DNA from: Rhodocollybia butyracea
Lineage: Eukaryota > Basidiomycota > Agaricomycetes > Agaricales > Omphalotaceae
Direction: 5' to 3'
Length of the DNA: 64,000 nt
Assembly: GCA_015501585.1 (NCBI GenBank)
Contig: JADNRY010000036.1
Coordinates: 1-64,000, forward strand
Below the pieces are notes generated by a model. The model ran no database searches, was not told the DNA's origin, and worked only from the letters and a program-made list of their open reading frames with translations. The position numbers were made by a program, and so were the translations under genes. Each line of letters begins with the position of its first letter. The stretch's first letter is position 1. Shown here piece after piece: positions 46,197 through 57,245 of this stretch.

Positions 46197-46720
46197 ACCT
46201 TATTTCCTCCACTATACAACACAGTTCTCCCGATAGAGTTGTCATACAACATTCCTTAGGCAGAAATATTACTCCGCCACGACCTGCAGAACATCCCTCA
46301 GAAGCTCGGACCTTTACTCCCCCCAATCAGGTCCGCTGTAACTCCAACAATCCGTTTTTGCCTCTCATCGGGCGTGGCGTCTCTCCTCGCGAGGTATCCT
46401 CCGGTGTCGCTCCATTCGCTCCATTCGTATCTCATGCTACAACCGACAATCCCCTCAGAACCAGCCACATCGGAGGCTCTTCTTCTACCATTTCAAAGGT
46501 GGATAACTCGACGTTACTCATGTTAATAACTTCTATGGCAATATCATCGTACCCGCTTTTCCGGCATTTGGTATTCATCCCAGCGGCGGTTATAATGTTC
46601 ATGGCAGAAATGGTGCTCAGAGTGGAGCATATGGCAGATGGACCCCCGTATCTGGTATTAGAAGCAACGAATTTAGCATGGAGCTCGGCGCTGAACTTTC
46701 TGAGCCGCATACTAGATCAG
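45481..46720 (+). pseudogene. Paralogous family member F, frameshifted, with poly-C
   Basis: Start MSSSPPAKTKKQFVSEAVLG fits D and G. Exons continue with KAVEIYSTAQ, HKEEWRQLASVACDLVYALL, AVESLLN, AVRTDHASSNTSTN, SEAQLQSYMDQLYN and LTLSQRIIVLEDWTRLDASA. A 41-bp C run (46155-46195) then encodes polyproline; with 41 bases the exon frame ends soon after (TLFPPL...), whereas 42 or 39 would join DLISSTIQHSSP and SNNPFLPLIGRG. A second lesion is a 19-bp deletion at about 46514 that removes TTANCN and shifts the frame before NNFYGN. A 327-codon frame at 45761-46744 exists only because two introns happen to be open and is not taken as the product. Confidence 0.6.
46155..46195 (+). repeat. Poly-C tract, 41 bp, in a coding exon
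   Basis: Uninterrupted run of C in copy F. The related copies have only CACACCCCGATCC (E) and CTACGCCCCGATCC (G) here, so the run expanded after duplication. Confidence 0.95.
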
Positions 46721-46744
46721 CCTTTCCCTCGCGTAGGTGATTGA

Positions 46745-48556
46745 ACAGGGGGAGGTGTATCGTAATTATCGAATTCTGGTTTGCTCTTACTTTTCGTCGC
46801 CTTTTACTTGCTTTTTGTTGTCTCTTTTCTACCGCACTTTAAAATATAGGTTGTTCTTTCCATTTTGGAGTAGGGAAACTGTCTGCTATGTACATTATCC
46901 AAGTCCAGGAAGAGAGTCTCTGTACGGAACTACCGCCTACCAAGAAAAAAGCTATCGACTCATACCAATTACAAGACAACCCTGATCCTGCTCCCGTAAC
47001 CTGATTATCCGATGGACGCCTTAGCGCTGTAAGCCAGTGTAAGCCCTTCTTTTCCTCTTTTGAATGCTGGATACGTCAAACAGCTGGGCCACGACTGAAA
47101 ACAGATTATTCTTTTGACCAACCGTGACACTAACTGGCAAATTCAATCACACGGCGATATGGGATATCTTGTACAATGCCTCCAGGTAAGAGGATCATGG
47201 ACAAAGCAGTACGTGTCAGAATCAGATACCTAGGCGCCTTTTCACTTACTGAGAATGTTACAGTTGACCCGAATCGAGCGTCCAAGAACAAAGAACACCT
47301 TGCCGAAGTTACTTGTGCCTCACCGAGTCCATCTCAACGTCGATCCCATCTACCCTTCCTTCTGTGCTTCTCATCTTAAGGATATGATAGTGTCAAAACC
47401 CACGTCGTTGTCTTCCAGCCTCTAGATCGTTTTTTTTTTTTGCTCCTTCCCCTTGTTTCACATGTATCTTTCGGTGTCGTACATGTTATATGGTACTGCG
47501 GTTGCTGTCCAGCACCCCCGTGTATATTGTCCACTTGTGTTCATCGACATAACGGAATAGCATCTGATTACTGTGGATAAAGCACTTTCCTGCTAGATCC
47601 GTTGATCGTGTTTCTCTCCGCCACAATGAACCCGCTATAGCCATATTTTGTTTTTCTCCGATCGGGTCCTATTTTCTTTCTAATAAATGAGTCCCATCTC
47701 GATGCTCGCCCTCTGATGAGCACCTCCTGTACAGGTTGACCTTGAACCCGAGATATATCTCTTTGATTTCTATATGATTGTCTGATTACCCGAATATCCT
47801 TGTCGCCGACAGATGAAGCGAAAGTAACACTGGAGGTGTGTACAAGCTTAACTAAATATACGGGGCGTATCCTAGTCATGGGTGAATGTAAAAAGTTCAT
47901 TCAATACTACTTATTCACCATATTTTCTTTCTGTTGGTCATTAATCATTGAGGTTTCCGGCCTCCTAATCATTGTTCACGCTGGTCTTGCTATCTGATCA
48001 TGATATTCACTGATATCTGCTCCTCCCTCTTTGGTCCTGGAGAACTCTAGTGTCCAGATCAGCTCACAAGAGCGAGATTTGAGTCATTATCAAACATCAG
48101 GTTTGCTGCCCTTGTTTAGGTATGAACTTGTGAGAAATTCAGACCTCACTCCGGATCCGTGTTGTATAAAGAATTAAGATCATTCACCGTAGCCGAATTT
48201 GACTGCCTGCCTTAATTTCGCTTCAAAGTTCAAAGCCGTCCAGCAGTTGATTTTATCTACCCTTGGATCTCCCCTAACCGATCCAGTAGGTACTGTTTTC
48301 TGAAAAGCCTTTGTTCAAACTGGGCAATATTGCATATGGAGGCTGGGATTGTGTGCTAACTAAGCTAAAATTTTCGAGATTTTGAGCCGAATGGCGTAAT
48401 CTTTGGCAGTTCATCTGAAGTAAAAACAATCAGATCAAGATCTTCAAGCCCCAGCATCTCTCATTTCTTGCGTGACAAAGTAAAAGTAATCCGAGTAGTC
48501 TCCAATCTTCCTACAATGTAGACGGGGATAAACTCAGCCAAACAACCCATTAGGCT
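46745..48556. other. Intergenic stretch, no gene seen
   Basis: A T-rich patch with T14-like run near 47431-47444 and featureless frames below 111 codons. Some sequence at 46890-46990 resembles the flank of the family genes. No known element ends were found. Confidence 0.4.
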
Positions 48557-48563
48557 TATAAAA
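48557..48563 (+). promoter_or_regulatory. TATA box of the hydrophobin-like gene
   Basis: GGCTTATAAAAGCC, 85 bp upstream of the ATG at 48642, itself an inverted repeat around the TATA core. Confidence 0.55.
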
Positions 48564-48641
48564 GCCAGTCCAAAATCTGCTTCACTTCCTCACTCGAACA
48601 GCCAACTGCATTCGTTCAAGTACTATTCACCAACACTCATT

Positions 48642-49225
48642 ATGCACATTAAACTTGCTTTCGTCACTACTGCCCTCGCTACTCTTACGGTCGCTATCCC
48701 TCTCCCTCCCGATATAGTTTCCGAAATCTCTTTGATTGTTGGTGCCCTAGGAGTTGTAAGCGATGTGGTCCAAAACATCGATATCCTCGATATCGGTCCC
48801 GCTCTCCCTGCTGAGGTCTTTCGTCGTCAGCTCGCTGAGTTGCCTATTATCCTGAAGCTGCCTCACACCATGCCTCTCTCCAGCCCGCCCCTTGTACTTC
48901 GTCGCCAGGGCGCTCCCACCGATACCTGCACCGGTTCCCCTACTACCATTCCAGTGTGCTGCGACAACAGCCCTGTGCCTTGTAGCCTTCTTGCCCCAGA
49001 CGATGTCTGGTAAGTGATATCATTCTGTACCTGCCAAGCTTGAACTTCCTCATTGTTGTATTGATAGCGATGCTCCGAACCAAGCTTTGTGCTGCGAATT
49101 TGAGGGTAATTTGAAGAATATTGATGATTTTGGTAATTTGATACTGACTGATGCTTCGTGAAGCTGCCTCTTCCAGCTTCCAGTGCTTTGCTGCTGCCAA
49201 TACTACTTCGGACCACGACGATTAG
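48642..49225 (+). CDS. Hydrophobin-like cysteine-rich secreted protein
   Basis: 155 residues from exons 48642-49009, 49068-49105 and 49164-49225. A signal peptide (MHIKLAFVTTALATLTVAIP) precedes about 75 residues rich in Ile, Leu and Val, with RR sites (FRRQ, LRRQ) before the cysteine region DTCTGSPTTIPVCCDNSPVP. Using both introns, cysteines occur in the hydrophobin order C-CC-C-C-CC-C, with spacings C-x8-CC-x6-C-x8-C-x7-CC-x10-C. Reading through the second intron instead gives a stop and loses the eighth cysteine. The x6 between the second and third cysteine groups is far shorter than in class I hydrophobins (commonly 19 or more), so this is a divergent hydrophobin or another eight-cysteine secreted protein. 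Cell-wall or surface role inferred. Confidence 0.65.
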
Positions 49226-49676
49226 TGCTCTGGCTTTGCCACTACTTACTACCGAAAGCACCGGTCCATGCGCCCCTGGTCTCCCTTCTGTCACAACTTC
49301 TTTCATTGAGAATTCGGTTCAAAAGTATCTGTTTTGTCTAGCTACACTTGTAGATAAAATAGAAGATGAATTTCCATGTGTCTGGTACTCAAACGGAGAA
49401 TAACGACAAATGTTCAATAAAATCTCACAAGGAATACGCAGGGCCTCGATGCACTTGCTACAGGTCACTCAACGCTCTGGTATCCTGGATAAGCCAAGCA
49501 GAAAGTTAAGTTTCTCTGTGCTGTTGCCGAAAAAATTGTGCTTACTTTTCTTTTCTAACTGTGTTTGAACTGCTGCCATATTACTAGATGGGATGTCCTT
49601 CTGGGTCGAATTGAGGATTTCCTCTCGTGTACATGAAGGAGCTTCTTGCCAACGGCGGAGGCGTTTTGACGTATTG

Positions 49677-49915
49677 ACTTCGACTCCCGCCAACCTTGTT
49701 CACCATCCAATAATCCGTTTTCCTCATCAAAAGCACCGTCTTTCTCCGTGCATTGATTAGCGCTGGCCTACTGCTACTAGTTTGAAATGGTGAGTATTTG
49801 AGCACCCAACTATTTTTCTTTTGGAATGACCTAGCTGCAACCAATAATTCCCTCAGAACCAGTCACATCGGAAGCTCTTCTTCTACCATTTCAATAACTC
49901 GACCATGGTTGAATA
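49677..49915 (+). pseudogene. Mosaic of two gene fragments
   Basis: 49677-49760 copies the dispersed 39-kb fragment (TSTPANLVHH in translation). 49831-49915 copies the tail of the D-G family (ATNNSLRTSHIGSSSSTIS), lacking the KVD codons before NST. Two unrelated duplicated genes are thus fused by rearrangement. Confidence 0.6.
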
Positions 49916-51631
49916 CTCGGACAGCGGTGACAATAGTCTTAACGTTGACAGTTACGAGTCCTGAATGTAATGAAGGCTCGTCCTTATGGCCGGTTTCGCG
50001 TGGGAATTTTCTCCCGATTAGGGTTGATCTTGCCCAAATTTGGAAGAATCGTTTCCCCATATTTAGAAATGTCAAAGCGCTTGGCATGTGACTTTCTGAT
50101 GTACCCACTGTATTCATGTTAATATTATTTAAACAATGTTATCCAAAACTTTGCTGCATCTGATACCTTTTTGCTCTTGAGCTTCTTGCATCAAACGCCT
50201 TTGTGGTTGCACCTCTAATGCACAGATTATCAGTGCTGTACATTCTTTTCGCCACACAGTGTTTATCCATCTTAATAAATATAATGCTTCCATTTTTGTA
50301 GCCCCCGCACTTTACTTCCTCGGTTTTTTACTTTTCGTCGGCAGTCGTTGCAGTGCACAATTCATAACTAGTGTCTTGCAGGACTCATACCTGCCATGCG
50401 CTTGGCGCGGTGGCCCACACTCGCAAGTGGAAGTATGAGTGAAAGTAGTATTAGCAAAAGTGGTGGCGGCGACAACGACGGTGAAAGAGGTAAAAATTGT
50501 AGACAGCTATCAGTGTTGTGTCGCGCAAGATTCGCGTCGCAGATTTTTTTGTCCAGTATGTAGAAGTTGAAACTGGTGGAAAGGCTACAAATCTGACCCC
50601 AGCTGTGAAAGCACACTCAAGGCATACACGCCTGGCTTGGACGTTACTAGTTCCAACTGTACTTGCAAGCCAAGGAGCGGGATTCCTTCATCGATACCGT
50701 TGACCAGCTACCAAGGTGTCACCAAGTTCAATTCCTTTTGCTTTCGAACGGGTTGGTGGACTTGACGAGGATGAATCCAGATGTTCATGATATTGATGCT
50801 ACATATCACACACATCCCCACCTACATACATGTCTATATACGAATCAGTTTTATGTTTTTCCAATAATACAAGCATGTAGTCACGTACGTTCAGTGAATA
50901 GCTGGAGAGACAAGACTTGTGTGGGCATCGTTGGCAACAACGAGGACTCAACATAACCACAGTGCGGCAAGGCTGAAGGAGTAGAAGTGCAAACAGTTGC
51001 TCTTACAATGTTACGCGTGGTGGCTGTATGCATAAAGTGAAACTGGGCAGGGGCAAAAAAAAAAACAAAAGCCAGGATGGAGTCGAGTATATATGCCACT
51101 ATACTTAGTTCCAAGCTACCCGAGCTGGCCTTGAACGCGTCAATCAGTTCGGCTCCAGTAAAATATGCGCCTTAAGGCCGTTCGGAATGTCCGAGTGTTG
51201 CAAAACTGTACAAAATTGGACCCCAAAATGCTCGAAATCCGAGTGGCCTGCCGAAATTAAGAGCGTTAAATAATCAAGAAGGGAGGAAATCCTAGATATT
51301 CACGTTACACTGTACTATACATGATTGGCTCTGCGCGCCAGGGTGTTTGACTTCACACTGCCACAGCAGCTGGTTGTGTGCATCCGCGTTCACGCAAATG
51401 GGCCATGGCGTGCCATGTTGCGCGGGTTCGAAACGGGACCGTGCCTTCCTTCCCAGAGAATCCGGGAAACTGGAAGCTGGAAGTACGAGTCACTGACTTC
51501 CCTAAAAAGAAACAGCCGTGCCGTCCGCGGTGTAATTGTAGTTTGCACTGCTCGCCTGTGAACAAACGTATAGAGTCTGCCTAGGGGAGACAAGTGTAAT
51601 TGTATTGGTTCCTGATTGGCAAATCCGTTAT
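49916..51631. other. Intergenic stretch left of the palindrome
   Basis: No gene recognised. Frames reach 97 codons without features. The left flank of the palindrome has TATAGAGTCTGCCTAGGGGA (51570), vaguely like TATATAGAGTCCGCGCTGGGA on the other side (61521) and AACGAGTCTGCCTGGGAGAC at 45290. Confidence 0.4.
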
Positions 51632-52583
51632 TGGGCGACCTTCCGTGGGGATTTAGAATCCTAGATTATTCCTAGATAAATCAAATCGTACCTGTCACAA
51701 CATTTAGAAAAATCTAGAAAAATTGGTACAGACCGCAGAACGAAAAAAACCTAAATTAAATATGCGATCCGGCCGTGTCATGTGCCATTATTTTGTCACT
51801 TCCCTTCCACCACGACGCGACGCGTCTGTTGTTTTTCTTTCAACGCTCGACATAGGTAAGCTTCTTTCTTGTCCATAGCCTGTCTTTTATAACTCTTACC
51901 ACCAGGTCTTTCTCTTGCGTTGGCTGCTTTGGCAATGCACTACGCGATGTTCCCGAGTGCTGTCGTCTCCGGCGGTGCAGGTCGATCGCGTACTAGGATA
52001 GTGCCTTCAACTTGCTATCATTGGGCCGCCCTGCCTCATGCTTGCCTTTCCTCGCTATCAACAGTTGGAAGGTTTAAATTGGTCTGGAAACTAGGATTTA
52101 GGTGCGTGGCTATTACTTTATAGTTAATACTGGATACTGAACAAATTTGCTTGCAGATTCCTTGGATTATTTCTCTGTCGTCACAAATTCAATGTCGCTC
52201 CCGTTGAAGACTGGAGCTTGTCTACTTGAATCAGAGCCAGCGATGTCTTGTCCCCTCACATTCATATTCCTTGGTGTCTCATTTCCCTTCGGTGGCAATC
52301 TACTTGCGGCTGCTGATCGCGACTTTTCTCTGCATTCTGCGACTCCCCAATTGGGCTGGGGATAACTTTCGGGTTATCCGTTATAGCGGCAGAGAAATTC
52401 GAGTGTTCAGCTTGCAATGGATGAGCCACCGATGGTGATAGTTCCAGTGCTATACCCTCAGTGGTCAGTTGTCACTGATGTATACGCTGGTACTATGTAT
52501 TTGAGCACCTTGGTGTACCGAAAAATCAATAACTACATTTCTAATCACGTTACGCCTTTGAACGTTGATTTCCTACCGCTATC

Positions 52584-53951
52584 ATGGATGATGGCGAAAC
52601 CGAAGAACTTTTACTTTTTCTTCAGCTGCAGGAGGAAGAGCAAAGTCAACAGGAAGAAGATGATACACGCCGACTAGTATCACTAGGCGCGGCCTTCCTC
52701 TACTATGGCGCACTTGAATCCAAGAGATTAAAGGCGGAACGACGCGCGTTAACCCGGTTATACCTCACACGGCCCCAACTCATTCCCAACCCTCGTGAAA
52801 TGACTCCCTGGCAAATTCTCTATGCCAGTCAGAGTGATCGTGCCTTCATCACGACTATGGGCTTCAACGTTGTAGCATTTGATGGTCTACTGGCTCAAGG
52901 CTTTGAGCGTAGGTGGAACTCTCAGCCAATTCCAAGGAATGATGTCCCTACAAGCTCAGAACCCCGTCCATATCGCCGATCTCTTGATGCTGCAGGCGCC
53001 CTTGGCCTTGTATTGCATTATCTCAACTCAACCATTCTCGAAATCAGTCTTGTACAGATATTTGCCCTTATTCCTTCTTCTGTATCTCGCTACCTATCTT
53101 TTGGCCTCCAAATCCTTCAGGATATCCTCCGTCTCATGCCCAAAGCATCAATTCGATGGCCACAGGAACACGAGTTTACTGAGAATGAGACTATGATCTT
53201 GGCCCGTCATCCACTTCTTGTTGGTGCTTTTGGAAGCATCGATGGTTTGAAGCTTCCAGTTCAAACCTCTGCCGATGAAGAAGTCGAAAATGCAACGTAT
53301 AATGGCTGGTTACATGAGCATTTTATAAGCAATGTTCTTGCATTTGCACCAACGGGTAAGCCTGCCCATTTTCTCTGAAATTGTATGTGTTTTTGAACCT
53401 TTGTAGGTGAAATCATTGCGTGTCGCCTCAATGCACCAGGTAGTTGGCACGACTCACGCGTAGCTCAAAAAATCTATGACAAGCTCCGTGACGAGACGCC
53501 AGATGGATTTTACTTAGTTGCAGATACAGCTTTTCCTCGTGGAACAGGACAGATAGATGGCCGTATTCGCACACCCGTTAAAGAAGGTACAAGGCTTCCC
53601 GAAGATGCAAATGAGCGAGAAAAACTCATTTCTGTAAACAATCAACTGCTTTCCTTCCGCCAAACAGTAGAATGGGGAATGAGATTGGTTCAGGGGAGCT
53701 TTGGGCGACTGCGTGTTCCCTTAGATGTCAATCGAGACATGGAGCGTGGCAATCTACTGGAGGTATGTGTACGATTGTGCAACTACCGGACGCGGACAGT
53801 GGGACACAATCAGATTCAAACTGTTTACATGAATATCTGGAAGGAAGGGTATGAACAAGAGCAAATTTGGAAAGACTTTGAGAATATTGTGTTTGGAGAT
53901 CAGCGTCGAAATGACCGGGTACATAGATTCTACTTCGAACATGATATCTAA
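52584..53951 (+). CDS. Harbinger/PIF DDE transposase, left arm
   Basis: 438 residues from exons 52584-53355 and 53407-53951. The start MDDGETEELLLFLQLQEEEQ is acidic, as usual for these proteins. A helical, DNA-binding region follows (about 70-190: MTPWQILYASQSD, DAAGALGLVLHYL, PSSVSRYLSFGL). The nuclease core comes next with GSIDG (D220), YNGWLHEHFISNVLAFAPTG, GSWHDSR, VADTAFPRG (D297) and RQTVEWGMRLVQGSFGRL (E346). This is the DDE_Tnp_4 type triad, D-x76-D-x48-E, at the family's usual spacing. The frame is intact and all three residues are present, so the enzyme may be active. It cuts and pastes the element, normally with the SANT-like partner encoded convergently downstream. Confidence 0.9.
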
Positions 53952-54026
53952 TGATGGTAACAGTGGCTAGATTGTTTCTGTTGAAGATACGGTAAAGCCT
54001 GTAAGTTACATTTCTGAAAGAGACTG

Positions 54027-55899
54027 TTAATCATCAAAGTGTAATTCATCCTCTTCGACATCATGATGATGAGGGGTAGACTGCCTCGCATTACTCCCCG
54101 AGGCGACTTTACTATTGTAAGCAAAGTGTAAAAGTTTTGACTAGATGTAACTTACTAGGTGAAAGTGAACCCATGCGTACTTCCGGATAGTGGACTCTGG
54201 CGCCCGGTTCAATATCGTGCCTGTAAAAAGCTTCATAGTCCCTTTCCGTCTCTATGTCTTTTAGGTTGTGCCAGGTTGTGGAACCCCCGCCCTCTGGATA
54301 ACGAATTTCTTGGCGAATCCACTGTTTGGGTTCACGTTCACGCTCAGGTTCACGACGGGTTGCAGCGTAACGCCCACGAGTAGGACTACGGTGAAGCCTA
54401 CATGTGACAAGCTGTAAGAATTAATTTTTTAATGTTTGGAGATTGCTTACCTCTGCCGATCAGAGACAGAGGACAACATCTCCAGTCGATCTGCGCGCAT
54501 CTCTGCCCGGTCTGCACGTCTTTCTGCCTGCATCAAATCCCGCTGTGCTTCTTCAAGGCGATGACGAAGACTGTCATTGGATCGTTGGAGATCCCGAATC
54601 TGGCCAGACATGGTCAGCATACTTGTGGCTTGAAGAGCTTGCGAGGATCGTCGCTCATCACGCTCCACTTGCGCTGCAGGATCCAATGCAGTAGTTAAAG
54701 TGTCAACAAAGTCGCGGCTGCTATTGGCAGCAGTACGACGAGTAGTAGTGCGTCGGTGGGCCACAGGAACTGTGGGTTTGGCCTTGCAAGGTGTCAGGTT
54801 CAAACGGCGCAGAATCCAAAAAATCAAAAGCACCTTCTTCAAGTTTACTGGTGGCTCGTTCTCCTTTTCCGAATCAGAGTCATACATAAGCTCATTGCCT
54901 TCATCCAAGTCGTCGTCATCCAAGTCGCGGGTACCGGCCTTCTCGTTTATCATTTCCTCAATCTCAAGAGCTGCCTCGATGTGCGGAGGCAGTTCCGCGT
55001 CGCCTGTTGGCTTTGTTGTTTTCACAAGCTGTCAAAAAATGTCAACAACAACTAAGTCTAATAAACCTACTGCTCACCTGCTTGAACTTTGTTTCCAAAG
55101 ACTTTTGAAGACGTGTAGGCCTACCAATTTCCTCGGCCTGCTCGTTGTACTCTTCGGTCACTGTGGCCCATTTTCGCTGACCAATAGGCTTATGATGGCG
55201 CAAAAGGGGAAAGAGAATATTGTAGTCGTCCTCAGTATAATTAGCAGCACCACTTGAACGTCCCTTTTGTGAGGCTCGTTTACGTTTTGACCCAACCGGC
55301 GTGTCCTCATCATCAGTAGCTTTGGCCTTCCCCTTACCTTTGGATTTCGGGTCAGAGTGACGATACCCCCCCGCTTTGGAGGCCGGCTGTACATTTTTTG
55401 GCATTTTATCTTGTGTGGAGGGTCCCGGGGCAGCGTTTCCCCCACCAGGTCCCGGAACGATCTGCTAATTGGAGAACATCAATACCAGGAGAAAATGCTA
55501 GAGTAAAATTCTACCTGGGGTTGCAAAGGAGGAGGAGGCAGAAAGCTAAAAGGTTGTTGCGCTCCCACCCCCACATTCAAGCTTGCGATAGGAGGGAGCC
55601 TCATTGACTGCAAAAATAAAGTTAGCATCCAGCTGTAATGTAATTGAAAAAGGTTGAACTAACATCGTCTTGAGTATGAGAAGGTGGTCCACTGGGAGCG
55701 AAGCTGGGAAGTGTTTGTGAAGCATAAGGAGGCTGATAGAAATGTCTTTAGTAAGTAAAGTATCCTAAAGACAAGAAGTTCATACCGCAAGGTTATTGCC
55801 TGGGGCAGGAACCCAGGCGCCGTTGGCTCCAGGGATCCAGTTACGGCCTTGTGCATCGCGTACTGACAAGTCACTGTTTTGACTATGAGGAAAAGACAT
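54027..55899 (-). CDS. Myb/SANT-like partner protein of Harbinger, left arm
   Basis: Start at 55899 (MSFPHSQNSDLSVRDAQGRN), then Pro-rich exons (WIPGANGAWVPAPGN; SMRLPPIASLN; PPPPLQPQ; IVPGPGGG), a basic nuclear-signal-like stretch (SKGKGKAKA, GSKRKRASQKGR) and the Myb/SANT-like helices (NYTEDDYNILFPLLRHHKPI, QRKWATVTEEYNEQAEEIGR, KSLETKFKQ). Downstream are an acidic stretch (DLDDDDLDEGNE), a coiled coil (QIRDLQRSNDSLRHRLEEAQ, QAERRADRAEMRADRLEML) and the C-terminal DVEEDELHFDD with stop at 54029-54027. In other organisms this partner binds the element's subterminal DNA and carries the transposase to the nucleus. Between EPP and HRRTTTRR the open frame is hydrophobic and odd; see the finding. 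Confidence 0.75.
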
Positions 55900-56437
55900 C
55901 TTCGATGGATTGAGAGATATGAGAGACAAAAAAATTGAGCGATGAAGTGGATAAAGAATTCTGACTTTGCACAGACCTTTTATATCTTTCTGGACGATCT
56001 AAGTGGAGTCCAAGCATACCCCAGACAAATAAAATAAAAAATATTTTTGTAGGCTGAGACAGGCTTGAGTATTGAGCATATGGTCTGCATATTGTTTTGG
56101 TGGATCTAACGCGTAAGAACAACCGAACAAGCAGGGCGAACCTGTACAAGTTAGGGATGGAAATTCACAACAAAGCTTCCAATTGGAGTTACCATCCGTG
56201 CTCATATGTGCTATAAACAAGCTATAAACTTCCTTGACACGTGTAAATTATACTTGTACATGTTGTACATGTTCAAGTACGCGTCATGCACGACTTAGAG
56301 GCTGTCTTGACGCGCCTTTTCTCTGAGCATTGATACTAACAAGTTAAGCTTAGAAACGTAATCCTAGGACTATCAAGAAACCATGTGGAGCGCACGCCAC
56401 TTAAGATCCTCACGAATAAGCTGGAAGTACATGAAGA

Positions 56438-56707
56438 CAAGATCATTTTACTTGGCTTGAAGTTTGAACAATAAACAAGACGTGAAACAAGCACTCAGTG
56501 CAAGTGTACTTCCAGGCGAAAGCGAGTACATAAGTACATAGATCAAGATCAAATCTTTGGCGATCATCAAAATCTAACCAAAAACAGGTTTAGAAATGTG
56601 ATGGAGCTTTAGAAGGGGGTGGTGGGGCCTCTTCTAAAACAAGGTTTAGAAACACGATTTTGGCCATCAATCCACCTTTGACCCTTATGCGGGCTGTCGG
56701 ACTGTCA
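56438..56707. other. Unique loop at the centre of the palindrome
   Basis: 270 bp present once. Holds AGGTTTAGAAATGTGATGG and AGGTTTAGAAACACGATTTT in the same direction, flanking a G/C-rich AGAAGGGGGTGGTGGGGCCT; the arms next to the loop contain a related GCTTAGAAACGTAATCC. No reading frame. It may keep the inner end of the original element or host DNA trapped between two copies. Confidence 0.6.
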
Positions 56708-57245
56708 TCTTCATGTACTTCCAGCTTATTCGTGAGGATCTTAAGTGGCGTGCGCTCCACATGGTTTCTTGATAGTCCTAGGATTACGTTTCTAAGCTTA
56801 ACTTGTTAGTATCAATGCTCAGAGAAAAGGCGCGTCAAGACAGCCTCTAAGTCGTGCATGACGCGTACTTGAACATGTACAACATGTACAAGTATAATTT
56901 ACACGTGTCAAGGAAGTTTATAGCTTGTTTATAGCACATATGAGCACGGATGGTAACTCCAATTGGAAGCTTTGTTGTGAATTTCCATCCCTAACTTGTA
57001 CAGGTTCGCCCTGCTTGTTCGGTTGTTCTTACGCGTTAGATCCACCAAAACAATATGCAGACCATATGCTCAATACTCAAGCCTGTCTCAGCCTACAAAA
57101 ATATTTTTTATTTTATTTGTCTGGGGTATGCTTGGACTCCACTTAGATCGTCCAGAAAGATATAAAAGGTCTGTGCAAAGTCAGAATTCTTTATCCACTT
57201 CATCGCTCAATTTTTTTGTCTCTCATATCTCTCAATCCATCGAAG

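Larger units (their letters stand above)
51632..56437 (+). repeat. Left arm of the palindrome
   Basis: Runs from the outer terminus TGGGCGACC to CTGGAAGTACATGAAGA next to the loop; complementary to 56708-61510. Confidence 0.9.

Noticed and set aside
45761..46744. Single 327-codon frame taken as a whole protein
   Set aside because: It reads straight through two introns (after LLN and after YNFQ) that are spliced in the sister copies, and joins pieces in the wrong frame.
51415..51480. tRNA-like GCGGGTTCGAAACGG
   Set aside because: No matching acceptor stem, anticodon loop or D-arm could be drawn around it.
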